Assembly: GCA_003255065.1 (NCBI GenBank)
Contig: QAOA01006413.1
Span: 156,341 to 220,340, forward strand
Reading direction: 5' to 3'
DNA length: 64,000 nt
Source of the DNA: Cercis canadensis
Taxonomy: Eukaryota; Streptophyta; Magnoliopsida; Fabales; Fabaceae
The notes below the pieces were generated by a model that had not been told where the DNA came from, ran no database searches, and saw only the letters and a list, made by a program, of their open reading frames with translations. The translations under genes were made by a program, and so were the position numbers. The first letter of the stretch is position 1. Every line of letters starts with the position of its first letter. Below, piece after piece: positions 10,706 to 22,540 of the stretch.

Positions 10706-13700
10706 CCCCTCAAGGTGGCTGGTAAAGATCTTTGACAGCCATCTTGGATAACAATGGAAACAGAAGAGTGGAAGGGAGAGGTTTGGTGAAGATGTCTGCC
10801 AACTGGTGCTGTGATCAGATGGGCAAAAGCTTGATCAAACCAGAAGAAACTTTATATTTAACAAAGTGACAACCAATTTCAATATGTTTCGTTCTTTCAT
10901 GAAATGTGGGATTGGAGGCAATGTGTATTGCTGCTTGGTTATCACAAAACAGAAGAGTAGGGTTGCAAACAGGAACCTGAAAATCTTTGAGAAGATGGGA
11001 CAACCAGGTGAGTTCACTAGCAGTGGAGGAAAGGGCACGGTACTCTGCTTCAGCAGAAGACCGAGACACTATGGTTTGCTTCTTGGCCTTCTAGGAAACC
11101 AGAGAATAACCAATGAATATGCAAAAGCCAGTGACAGACCTGCAAGTGTCTTGACATGCACCCTAATCAGCATCAAAGAAGGCCTTAAGTTGCACTTTGG
11201 CAGAAACATCTGAGTATGCTCTCAACTGAAGAGAGGAAGAAGAAGAAAAGAGGAGACCCTGTCCAGGTTTGCCCTTCAGATAACGAAGCGAATGATGGAC
11301 AGATTGAAGGTGAGGCAACCGAGGCTGAGCAAGGAATTGTGTGAGCTTATGGACAACAAAGGTGATGTCAGGCCTGGATAAGGTAAGGTAAAGAAGGTGG
11401 CCAACAAGCCTTCTGTATAAAGTGCCATCAGGAAGTAGCTCACCAGTAGGAGCATGAAGTTTTGGTTTAGGGTCCATAGGCACTGAAGTGGGTTTGCAAG
11501 CCAAATAACTAGTGTCCTCAAGAAGATGTAAAGTGTAATGTCTCTGAGAAAGCACAATACCTTGGTGAGACCGAGAAATTTCAAGGCCAAGGAAATACTT
11601 GAGAGACCCCAGGTCTTTAAGCTTGAATTATGTATGAAGAAAAGCTTTTAAAGCATCAATGGATGAAAGACAAGGGCCAACAATGATTATGTCGTCTACA
11701 TAGACCAGAAGAGCAACAAAGGTAGAACTTGAACCTTGAGTAAACAAGGAATAGTCAGACTTGGATTGAACAAACCCAAACTTGAGCAAGGCAAGTGAGA
11801 ACTTGGAGTACCACTGTCGAGAAGCCTGCTTGAGTCCATAAATGGACTTGTGAAGTTTGCAAACTAGTTTCGCCCCCTGAGTATGGCACTGTGACTTAGG
11901 CAGATAACCAAGAAGGAGATCTATATAAACTTCTTCAAAGAGATCACCATTGAGGAAAACATTGTTGACATCAAGTTGAGTCAAATGCCACTTTTGAGAA
12001 GCAGCAAGGGCAAAAAGAACCTTCACAGTGACCAGTTTGGCAACTGGAGAAAAAGTTTCAACAAAATCCACACATTCTTGTTGAGTGTATCCCTTGGCTA
12101 CTAATCTGGCTTTATGCCTGTCCACTGAACCATCTGCCTTGCGCTTAATTTTGTAAATCCATTTACAGCCAATGGTGTGTTTGCCATGAGGCAAAGGAAC
12201 CACAGACCAGGTGTTATTGGTTTCCATAGCCTATAATTCATCATACATAGCTTCTCGCCAATGAGGTTCCTTAACTGCTGTATGGTAAAACTGGGGTTCA
12301 AGTTGAGTGGAGACTTGAAGGATGAAGGATTTATGAGATGGAGATAAAGCAGTATAGGAAAGATAGGTGCTAATGGGATAAGTGGAAGTACAAGGAGGTA
12401 AGGGAGAACCATGGAACAAATTGCAATGAAACTCCTGAAGATAGGAAGGAGGTTTGGAAATTCTAGTTGATTTCCGGAGAGACATTGTAGGAGGGTCAGG
12501 CACACAATCTGGTATTGGTGCATTAGCAGGCACAGAATCTGGTACTGGTGCAGGAGCAGGCACATAATCTGGGATTGGAGAATCAAGATGCACAGGAGTA
12601 ATAGAGTGTGACTGAGGTGGAAAATCCAAAGCGGCATAAGGCAATACCAAGTCTGGAAAAGGATCAATGAGCTGATTTGAGGCAGTGACAGTGTGAAAGG
12701 GAAATACTTCTTCATGAAAAATGACATCCCGAGAGATAAACACTTGTTTAGTGACTACATCATAGAGTTTATAACCTTTCATGCCTGGAGGATAACCAAG
12801 AAATATGCAGGTGCGAGTTCGAGGTTGAAATTTGGTTCTATGAGCAGTCAATGTAGAGGCAAAGGCAAGACAACCAAAAACTCGAAAACTAGAATAATCA
12901 GGAGCAGCCTTATAAAGTACCTCAAAGGGAGAACGATGCTGAAGCAAGGGAGTAGGAGTTCTGTTAATCAGAAATGCAGTAGTTAAGATGCACTCACTCC
13001 AAAAAGCTATAGGAACTCTGGCTTGGAAGAAAAGTGCCCTGGCCACATTAAGTAGATGCTGGTGTTTACGTTCCACAACTGAGTTATGTTGTGGTCGTTC
13101 AACACAAGAGAACTGGTGCAAAACTCCTTGCTCACTGAAAAAATCTTTAAACAATAACTCGGGAGCATTGTTAGACCGAAATTGTTTAATTTTGGCATTA
13201 AACTGAGTGAGAATCATATGAAAAAAATGAGGAATAACAGAAATCATTTCATTCTTGTGCTTGAGCAAGAAAATCCAAGTAAACTGAGTGCAATCATCTA
13301 CTAAGGTAAGGAAAAACTGATGACCCGTGTGTGAGAATTCCTTGTAAGGACCCCAAATATCACAATGAATCAAGTCAAATGGAGAAGTAGACAAGTGATT
13401 ATGAGATTCAAAGGATAAACGTCTTTGTTTAGCAAGGGGACAGACATAACATGGTTGAACTTTATTGAAACCAGTAACATCACATTGTAGATGTCTCTTA
13501 ATACTGTCTAATCTTTTAAAAGAAATGTGGCCAAGTCTATTATGCCAAACATGAAAGGAAACATGATTAACAAAGGAATTAGAGACAGAATCTAAGCAAT
13601 TCTTATTCAGAATGTAAAGTCCTTCACGTTTGTCACCCCTGCCAATCATCTTCTTGCTGCTGGTCTCCTGAATGACAAAGTAAGCAGGAAAGAAGCTCAC

Positions 13701-14436
13701 TGTAAGGGCACTAGCAGAAACAAGAGCACTAACGGACAGGAGATTAAACTTGAACTGAGGAACAAAAAGGACATTTGTGAGTGTAAGCAAGGAACTTAAT
13801 TTCACATCGCCACAAAGAGACACAGGAATCTGACAGTGATTAGGCAAGGTAATAATGGCATTCTTGATTGTCCTGAAAGAAGTGAAAGCAGAAGCAATAA
13901 AGCAGATATGTCTAGTGGCTCCTGAATCGACAATCCAATATTGACTGGAGGAATATGTAGTATGTAGACTGACAGATAGGTAAATACCTGTATGATAAGA
14001 GGTAGGAGGACGATCACCATCTGTAGTGTGCTGGACAGAAGTTGACAAATGGTTGGAGAGCATGGTCATGAGTTGTTGATATTGCGTAGAGTTCAGATTC
14101 TGAAAGAAATCCTCTAACAGCAGGATTGTTTCCTTCTTCAGTGGATGAATGGGAGGAAACTTGATTTACAGCAGCACCTTGCCTATGCTTGTAACCAGGA
14201 GGATAGCCATGGATTTTGTAGCATCTATCAACAGTGTGACCATGAAATTTGCAGTGAGTGCAATAAGGACAATCCTTCTTTGGTCCTCTATTTCCTACAG
14301 TAGTAAAATTCTAGTTGCTACCCTTGGAATTGTCAACCTTAGCAGTAAAGGCCATGTTGCTAGGAGGTTCAAGATTAGAAGAAACTTGAGTAGCAATTTT
14401 CCTTTGGTTTTCTTCTTGAGAGACCAGAGTAAAAAC
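10706..14436 (-). pseudogene. Ty1/copia retrotransposon polyprotein, broken
   Basis: Reading right to left: gag zinc knuckle with CTHCKFHGHTVDRC (about 14210-14270); protease active site DSGATRHIC (about 13900-13925); GAG-pre-integrase (HNRLGH); integrase with HCDIWGP, SNNAPE and the final catalytic E in VVERKHQH; reverse transcriptase (11628-12227) with [11 protein letters not shown] and YVDD; RNase H (10815-11069) with SSAEAEYRAL and CDNQAAIHIA. Breaks: frameshifts between gag and protease and within the RNase H part; a stop codon at 12228-12230 between integrase and reverse transcriptase; and N in place of the usual second catalytic D of integrase (SNN rather than SDN). The 5' LTR and N-terminal gag are missing beyond the N at 14437. 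A defective resident element. Confidence 0.93.
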
Positions 14437-14437
14437 N

Positions 14438-15247
14438 AGAGAGACAAAATACAAGCAGAGATACAGATCAGGGGTGGTGCCTATGGTAGTGGTGGCTCCA
14501 CCATGTTGTTATTTTTCTTCCCTTTTTAGAAACAGAAACTGGAGTTAGAGAGAGAAAGAAAGATGCAGGGGGAGAGAAAAAGAGAAATTTCAAGAGGTTA
14601 AGAGAGGAATTCCTTACCTTTGCCACCGTTTGTGGAGAAGTGAAGCCAAGTCCATGGATCCGAGGGGTTCTGCATTTGTCCTCCCCTTTGCTCATTACCG
14701 CGTTCCTCTTTTCTTCTTAGTTATCAGTTTTTTAGGGGTGTTTGGTACATGAATTTTTTTAAGTTTTATGAGAATCATAACTTAAAAAATTAAAATTCTT
14801 ATATTTGGTACAAAGTTTTAAAAAAACATTCACAGAAAAATGGAATTCTTGTGAATAGTTTTGGAGTAAGTTTCTCACAAAAAAAATGCCATAGAGAAAG
14901 GTGAGATTCTTAAATTTTCATGCCATAAAAAAATTTATTAGACATAAAAAGACATATATACATTTCATTAATAGCATAATCATAATAATATCAAAATTAA
15001 AACAAACAAACAAATAAAAAAGTAAATAAAACAAAATTAAATAGAAAACAAACAAATAAAAAAAGTAAATAATACCAAAATTAAAAGTTACTTTTTATTG
15101 TGCATAAAGTTTTTTGGACTCAAATATATGTTAGGGAAAAAATATGTTGAGCCATAAACTAGTTGACAAGGAAAAGAAAGAATAATAGTAATTATTTTTC
15201 TTTTTATAGTGCATAAGGTCTTCATTAGCAAAAAAAAAAAAAAAAAG
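14438..15247. other. AT-rich stretch after the gap, no gene recognised
   Basis: The sequence beyond the N at 14437 does not continue the copia gag. 14468-14700 has a purine-rich part and a minus-strand frame of 75 codons with no family resemblance. About 14729 ('ggggtgtttggtacatgaa') looks like the end of a hAT-type MITE, with a possible partner 'aaccaaacataaattataac' near 15635-15655, but no target duplication was found. Confidence 0.4.
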
Positions 15248-16820
15248 TGAATTTATAAGGTGTTGGGACAAGGGTGAAATCACGACAATACACAAAGTAA
15301 TTATTTTTCTTTTTTCGGAATTGATTCTAAGATTTTACCCAATTAATTCTCTTCAAATCTAAAAAAAAATTAACCCACACATACATTAGTGATAATGACA
15401 ATAATAAGAGAAATTATTTTGCTATGTCCAATACAGAACATCAAAGCAGCCAAAACATAACATGTACCAGTAAAACTTAGATAATTAGCCAAAACATAAA
15501 TATAAAAGTTATTTTTCTAAAACTAAAATTAGGGGTACTTTTGTAAAAATAATAAATATTCCTAGAAAAATAGTATTTGAACCAAATATAGAGATATGAA
15601 ATATTGACTCACATTCTTAAAAATGTTCAAGATTAACCAAACATAAATTATAACATTCATAAGAACCACATTCCCTGAAACAAGATTTCTAGAAATAATG
15701 TTTCTTGAGAACAAAAAAAATAATTTATATACCATAGTTTAGGTTTAAGTTGGTTAGGTCTCTCTTTGTTGGACCAGATCTATCATTTAGGCTTTGTCTG
15801 TTTTAGTTTTTTGCTCATTTTGGATTGGGCTATTAGCTTTTATTTTGTTGGACCAGACTCACTTATTTTGGGCTTATTATGTTTTAGTTTTTTGTTCCCT
15901 TGGGTTATTTTTTGTTTGGGCCACTAGCATCTACTTTAGTTTTTATTTATTTATTTATTAATTAAGCTTGGTTTGAATTCCCCAACCCATTTGAGTGTTT
16001 CATTTTTTTTTTTTTTTTACTTTNNNNNNNNNNNNNNNNNNNNNTGAATTTATAAGGTGTTGGGACAAGGGTGAAATCACGACAATACACAAAGTAATTA
16101 TTTTTCTTTTTTCGGAATTGATTCTAAGATTTTACCCAATTAATTCTCTTCAAATCTAAAAAAAAATTAACCCACACATACATTAGTGATAATGACAATA
16201 ATAAGAGAAATTATTTTGCTATGTCCAATACAGAACATCAAAGCAGCCAAAACATAACATGTACCAGTAAAACTTAGATAATTAGCCAAAACATAAATAT
16301 AAAAGTTATTTTTCTAAAACTAAAATTAGGGGTACTTTTGTAAAAATAATAAATATTCCTAGAAAAATAGTATTTGAACCAAATATAGAGATATGAAATA
16401 TTGACTCACATTCTTAAAAATGTTCAAGATTAACCAAACATAAATTATAACATTCATAAGAACCACATTCCCTGAAACAAGATTTCTAGAAATAATGTTT
16501 CTTGAGAACAAAAAAAATAATTTATATACCATAGTTTAGGTTTAAGTTGGTTAGGTCTCTCTTTGTTGGACCAGATCTATCATTTAGGCTTTGTCTGTTT
16601 TAGTTTTTTGCTCATTTTGGATTGGGCTATTAGCTTTTATTTTGTTGGACCAGACTCACTTATTTTGGGCTTATTATGTTTTAGTTTTTTGTTCCCTTGG
16701 GTTATTTTTTGTTTGGGCCACTAGCATCTACTTTAGTTTTTATTTATTTATTTATTAATTAAGCTTGGTTTGAATTCCCCAACCCATTTGAGTGTTTCAT
16801 TTTTTTTTTTTTTTTACTTT
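15248..16820. repeat. 776-bp exact-looking duplication across a 21-N gap
   Basis: 15248-16023 and 16045-16820 appear base-for-base the same, including the 16-T run before 'acttt'. The first copy ends at the N run (16024-16044) and the second continues 'acttt-gcttag'. Almost certainly the same locus represented twice on either side of a scaffold gap. No gene is present. Confidence 0.9.
16024..16044. other. Scaffold gap (21 N)
   Basis: The only run of more than one N in the window. The other gaps are single N at 1289, 5249, 14437, 19187, 23395, 25739, 26477, 33610, 35770, 46678 and 56785. Confidence 0.98.
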
Positions 16821-17023
16821 GCTTAGTTTGGACCTTTGTTTCTTTCATTTTTGGTTGAATTCTCTTTTTGTTGGGTTTCTCTTTTATTTAAAAGTCATAA
16901 TTGCTTTATGTATTTAATTTGGACTTTTTATTTTTATTTTGGGGCCTCTTTATTTGAGACTTTTGTCTTATTTCTTGGTCATTCTAATTTATTTATTTAT
17001 TTTTATAGTTTTTATGGAGGTTT

Positions 17024-17224
17024 CTTAGATACTTTTAGTATTTATGTAGTATGTCATACTACATAGAAATAACCAATAAATGAATGACATGTGTACAAAT
17101 TAACTATTTTTAAGTTTGTTTAAAAAATTAAATAAATTATATTTTATATATAATAAAATATGAAAATTATGTATGCTTGCCACGTCAGTGTAGTATGACA
17201 TACTTACGTAGTATCATAGAATCC
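17024..17224. mobile_element. About 200-bp MITE with 'tagtatgtcatacta' arms
   Basis: Begins near 'ttagatacttttagtatttatgtag', with inner palindromic arms 'gtagtatgtcatactac' at about 17046-17062 and 'gtagtatgacatac' at about 17190-17204. The same element occurs inverted, twice in tandem, at 61994-62395, which fixes its extent. No coding content. Target duplication not determined. Confidence 0.75.
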
Positions 17225-18657
17225 CTGAGTTTTTATTTATTTGTTCTTTGTTTATTATTATTGTTATTTTAGCTTAATGACACCAATTTATTTTTATCTT
17301 ATTTATTTTGCATACTTTATGATATTTTACATTGTACTTGGTCCTTTTTGCAAATAAAATCAAAGTACCTAGACGAAATAAGATAGAAAATAATCATGGT
17401 GACGATATTTCTTAACATTATTGAGGTGATGGATACTTTCTCTATGTCGCTATAAGCGCTGGTGAGACTTATGAAATACTCAATATCACTATTATTTTTA
17501 TGTGTTTTGCAACTATTGTATTTTTGAAAGAATTTTATTTTTACAGTGTTTGCTTGTTATAACATTTTTTTTAAAGAATTAAACTTTGCTTATGATGAAA
17601 TAGATTGAGAGAAGATTGTGATGACAATCAATATCTTTACTCAATACTCATAAGGCTTTACTATTTAGATTTTGCTAGAGTTACTGACAATGTCTAATAA
17701 TTAAAATTAAAGCAAAAAAATATATTTTTCTTATAAAAATAAAGAAGAACAAATCTACAAAACCATAACATTTTGAGTTTGTTATATGTTATATATAATG
17801 TTGTTAATTTCTTAAAAGATGTTTCTTCAATCTTTTAATTTTTTTTTTTTAGAAAAAGAGATAATGTTGTTCTCCAAGAAACTACTTTGAGCAACACATA
17901 TTTTTGTATGTGGTGTTCATAAGAGTAGTTTTATTTACACATTATTTTTTTTACCTACTCACGCCTATACAAATATATAGTCAAAATTTAACAAACATCC
18001 TCTACAAGCCCACTTAATTTGATCTTTTTTTCTTTGTTCCAATCTGGATTGTACACCTCAATATGTGCCAAAAAGTTGTAAGAAAATGGCCTGCAAGTAT
18101 CATTTTTCCTCTTTGTAATCATAGTAACTGTCCTAAACAGTTAACCCCATTTTAAGTTAAATCATAGAATGAGTATCTATGAGTTCAGTTCATGTACTTC
18201 ACAAGACACAAGTTCCTGTGATTTTGACTTCTCAACCCCTCATCGAAAGCATTTTAGACTTGTAAACATATTTGATACTTGGCCCCAATATTTTGGATTC
18301 CAATTTTGTCAAGGATCTCTTGCTGGCAGACACAAGGGAATGGACTGGTAAATGAAAACTGCACAACGTTTTGCTGGCAGACCAGCTTCATAATGTGCAC
18401 AACGTTCGGGCCCATATGGGGTTGGTGTTTTATGCTTTTTTTTAAAAAATATCCTCGCACATTTATAATTATGCACTTGGCATATATACCACTACACATT
18501 TTTTTTTAACCCAAAAACCAGTGTTCAACTTTAACTTTTAGATAGAGCTAAATTTACTAAACATTGGGCGAGTCATCCTTGCTCTTGGAGTCTCACTGTC
18601 GAAATATCTACAACTGTAACTTTATGTGGTGGAGCATTTTGAGACTCTCATTTTATC
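17225..18657. other. Intergenic AT-rich DNA, nothing recognised
   Basis: No conserved reading frame, tRNA or repeat structure was identified. Short frames near 18170-18510 on both strands overlap each other and have no family resemblance. Confidence 0.5.
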
Positions 18658-19714
18658 AATAAGAAGTTTTAAACACAAGACCTTCTTCTTGCGAAGAGAG
18701 CATTGTGACCAATTGATTATATCACTACACATTATGCATTGTGAATTTACATGACCCCATTCAATTAAACCTTTTTCTATTAAAGCCAAATGCAATTAAA
18801 GCACCTAAAAAAACTCAAATGTTAACGTGTATACTGATCACACATATAACTATATAAAAAAAATAATGTACAAATAATATTATTCTTGCTTTTTTGGGTA
18901 GAATAAGCAATATTTCTTTGGCTCCGTGCAATGCAACAGATGGTCTTTGCGTATCAATTATTTTGGAATTAGAAGCTGTAGGACAATCTAAAGGGTGCCA
19001 CTTTAGTGCTGTAGGTTATTTAACTGGTTAAGTAGGCTTTATAGAATTATGTTTTTGTCCTGAAGTTGTATTAATTATAAAATTGGCTAATTTAATTTTT
19101 TAAATGTTTAAATAATAAGAATCAAATTGGGAAATGTGATGAGATACGGTGGTTGTCGTTTTTCATATTTGTCTGTCGAGCTATTTNAATGAGAAGTCTT
19201 AAACACACCTTCTTCTTGCGAAGAGAGTATTGTGACCAATTGATTATATCACTACACATTATGCATTGTGAGTTTACATGACCCCATTCAATTAAACCTT
19301 TTTCTATTAAAGCCAAATGCAATTAAAGAACCTAAAAAAACTCAAATGTTAACGTGTATATTGATCACACATATAACTATATAAAAAAAAATAATGTACA
19401 AATAATATTATTCTTGCTTTTTTGGGTAGAATAAGCAATATTTCTTTGGCTCCGCGCAATGCAACAGATGGTCTTTGCGTATCAATTATTTTGGAATTAG
19501 AAGCTGTAGGACAATCTAATGGGTGCCACTTTAGTGCTGTAGGTTATTTAACTGGTTAAGTAGGCTTTATAGAATTATGTTTTTGTCCTGAAGTTGTATT
19601 AATTATAAAATTGGCTAATTTAATTTTTTAAATGTTTAAATAATAAGAATCAAATTGGGAAATGTGATGAGATACGGTGGTTGTCGTTTTTCATATTTGT
19701 CTGTCGAGCTATTT
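18658..19714. repeat. Direct duplication meeting at N 19187
   Basis: 18658-19186 and 19188-19714 are near-identical (small substitutions). The first ends at the N after 'cgagctattt' and the second continues 'cgagctatttcattc'. Same unmerged-overlap pattern as at 1289. No gene is present. Confidence 0.8.
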
Positions 19715-20624
19715 CATTCTCTAATCTTCTTATTAATGGAGTTTCTTTGAACTTCTGATTAGAGTAGAAGTTAGGATGCAACGTTGAATACTAAGATTAC
19801 CATTTCTCACTTTAAACTCCACAAGTATAGAATAGATTTAATTTTGACAAATCTACCTTCCTCAATTTTACCTTCTATCTCTTCCAATGTGTAAGCTATC
19901 TTAAAAAAGATGCATTCTATTCATTTCTTTTGAAAAGCTATTGTGGGGCATTATTTTATAATTATCATAACTTCTTCGATCAAAATAAAAATTCAACATA
20001 ATTATGGGCATAATTTCTAATTACTCAAACTACTAATAGCACCAATAGCCATTAAAATGGACAACGTCACTTACCCAATAAAATCGTACCATGTGTCATT
20101 ATCAGTTATTGTTTCTCAGCAACTTGTGATATTAAAGTCATTCTCCAATCTAATACCATGTTTTAATTTATTAGTCTTCCGTTTTCATTTCGAGATTAGA
20201 ATGAGAAAGATCTAACTTTACACCTTTAGTTGCACACATAGTGAAGCTTTTAGATTAAAGTTTTGGTAAAGTCATGCAAAGTTTTAATATATTTCATATA
20301 TGTTAAACTTAATGTAGCTAGATGTGTAGGAGAAAAATAGTTATAACTTGAAAACTATAGCCTTAAAATTGTCTACTTTCAATTATTGCATGGACGATCC
20401 CATAAACACGTGCGGTGTGAGCCCCACTAGTACCGTACAATGGAGCCCACAACTCTTCTGTATACAAAAGTTTTCCTATTTTTTAGCCAATGTTTAGAAA
20501 GTTAGCTCTATAATTAAATCCATATATGATTAATTAGTGATAATAGTGGCTTAGAGATAATTGCCATGGACTTGCCTCTAGCTTTTCTTAATCTTTTTTT
20601 TTTTGTCGACAATAATAATAATAA

Positions 20625-20663
<39 letters not shown>

Positions 20664-20840
20664 ATTACTTCAATATTAAGATAATTGCCAAGAAAAATCA
20701 ATGTCAAATTGTGTCTTCCCCAACTCCTCCCACTGAACATTTTGGGCCTTCTGTCTGTGACTTATGGTTTGATTATTGGTGGACCACTATGAACTGAGAT
20801 ATTCTAAAATGCATAATATCCTTTAAATAGTAATTAAAGA
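19715..20840. other. Intergenic DNA with a tetranucleotide microsatellite
   Basis: No gene is visible. 20611-20664 is (aat)n followed by (aata)n of about 54 bp, a simple-sequence repeat prone to length variation. Confidence 0.6.
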
Positions 20841-22540
20841 ATAACAAAATAATGGTCGATGAAAAAAACCAATAATTTAAATTTTGAAAAAGTAAAAGTA
20901 GGTCACTTAGATGATAATTTATATATATTTAAAAAACGTGCTCCCTTATTTTTTTAATTAGTAGTTATTTAAATGTTCTTTATTCCATATATAATATGCA
21001 TTCCTCATTTTGGATTATCCAAATTCACACTATTATGATGTTATTAATTAAGTGAAATACGTTTTCCTCTTATCATCTTCCATTTGCCACTAGATTCCAT
21101 GCATTTCCCACATTCCCGTTTTCACTTTTTTCATCATTTCCCACTGGGACCAGCAGCAACCAGCCTTCTATTCCATGCATACACTAGTTTAATCTTCTGA
21201 AATCACACAATACAAGCCTTTCATATAGATTCTAAAAAGTGTAATTAAATTGGGTTTAAAATAGCTTTTGATTTTTAGAGTTTTTTAATGGGGTTAGTGG
21301 TGATAGTTTTGCATATGTTATAAGAGGTTTTGAATTCAAATTAAACTTATACTACCATGTGCTAAAAAGGAAAGAAATTGAGGTTCTTTTTCTCCTTAAG
21401 ATGTGATTGAGATCTTACTTGTATATTTCGTTAAGAAAAGAAACTAATTTATAAATGTATAAGAGACCAATTAGAGAAATGGTTATGCAATAATATAAAT
21501 AGAAATAGATACATTTGCACCATGATTACACAAGCAAAATCAACACAAATGATCTAAAGATATCTTAAAGAAGTTTGAGGTCTCAGGTTTAGCTCCCCAT
21601 TTTCTTATTTTCCCCTAGCTAAAAAATCTAATTCTATCTATCTAAAGATAAAAAAAAAAAGTGATTAATTTGGGTTAAAGATAATTGTTCTGGGTAATTT
21701 GCCATATCTTAATTTAAAGAGTAATGTTATTTACATATTAGTTATTTTCACACTTATTCAAAAATTTTTTTTGGCATACTTATTCAAATTATGTACATAT
21801 AATAGCATATAAGTCTAATTTAACCCATCTAAACTTTAATTTAGATCACTTAAACATTTTTAGTGCAGCTTAGATCTTACACATTATCTCAATTAGTAAG
21901 TATGAAGCATTTCTCTAGTTATAAGCTATGTGACGCCTCTATTTGAAAAAAAGATATATATTAGAGATTGAAAATTTTATTTTTTCTTCTGTGTATAATA
22001 GCTAAAGTGGTCAAATACCTTTTAAAGTTGGGGAGATTCTGAGAACCAATAATACTACTATAATAACACTACAACCACCAACAATAAGCACACCAAGATT
22101 TAATCCCTGGTCTTGAGAACCTCATCAATTTTAAAGGTTGAATACATAATCACTTGAGTTATTGCTCAGGGTTTGGTAATTATAGTATTATTTGTAATAT
22201 TATTAACAACTTAAATGTCTATACGTTCCTATATTTTTTTTAAAAAATAAATGTAAATATACATTATAATATAAATATTATATCTTTGACCAAAATAAAA
22301 AAAAATTGTTGACTAATTATTTTCTCAATTTTAGGTATGCAGTTAGCAGTAGTCAGCAGTACTAACTTTTAAAACCTTTATATTTATTGCATATGCACAT
22401 ACTGACATTTTTGTTGTGTATACATATACTGACATTTCAATATGAGCAAATGTGCAAAAGTCAGTTACGCACTTGTGCCTTATTAAAAGGCACCAAGCTG
22501 AGGAAAAAACACCAAAAAAGCTTCTCCTTTCACCACCGCT
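20841..22540 (+). promoter_or_regulatory. 5' flank of NPF-2, paralogous to 1-597 and 4254-5471
   Basis: About 21060-21500 aligns with 60-470, and the final 190 bp (from 'aaaacctttatatttat') aligns with the NPF-1 leader. This copy lacks the CACTA element and the MITE present in the NPF-1 flank, giving an approximate empty site near 22005-22017 ('aaagtggtcaaatacc'). A TATA-like 'cttattaaaagg' lies at about 22480. Regulation itself cannot be read from the sequence. Confidence 0.65.

Noticed and set aside
12693..13206. Plus-strand frames across the copia integrase
   Set aside because: Antisense shadows of the retrotransposon polyprotein.
14468..14695. 75-codon minus-strand frame as the start of the copia gag or a host gene
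   Set aside because: It does not resemble gag, lies beyond an N, and is low-complexity (Lys/Ser/Pro, His-rich end). No support for either reading.
15248..16820. Apparent 776-bp recent tandem duplication
   Set aside because: The copies look identical, flank a run of N, and the first stops at the gap. An assembly artefact is far more likely than a real recent duplication.
17046..17062. Palindrome 'gtagtatgtcatactac' as a transcription-factor operator
   Set aside because: It is the arm of a MITE that recurs at 61994-62395, so repetition through transposition explains it.
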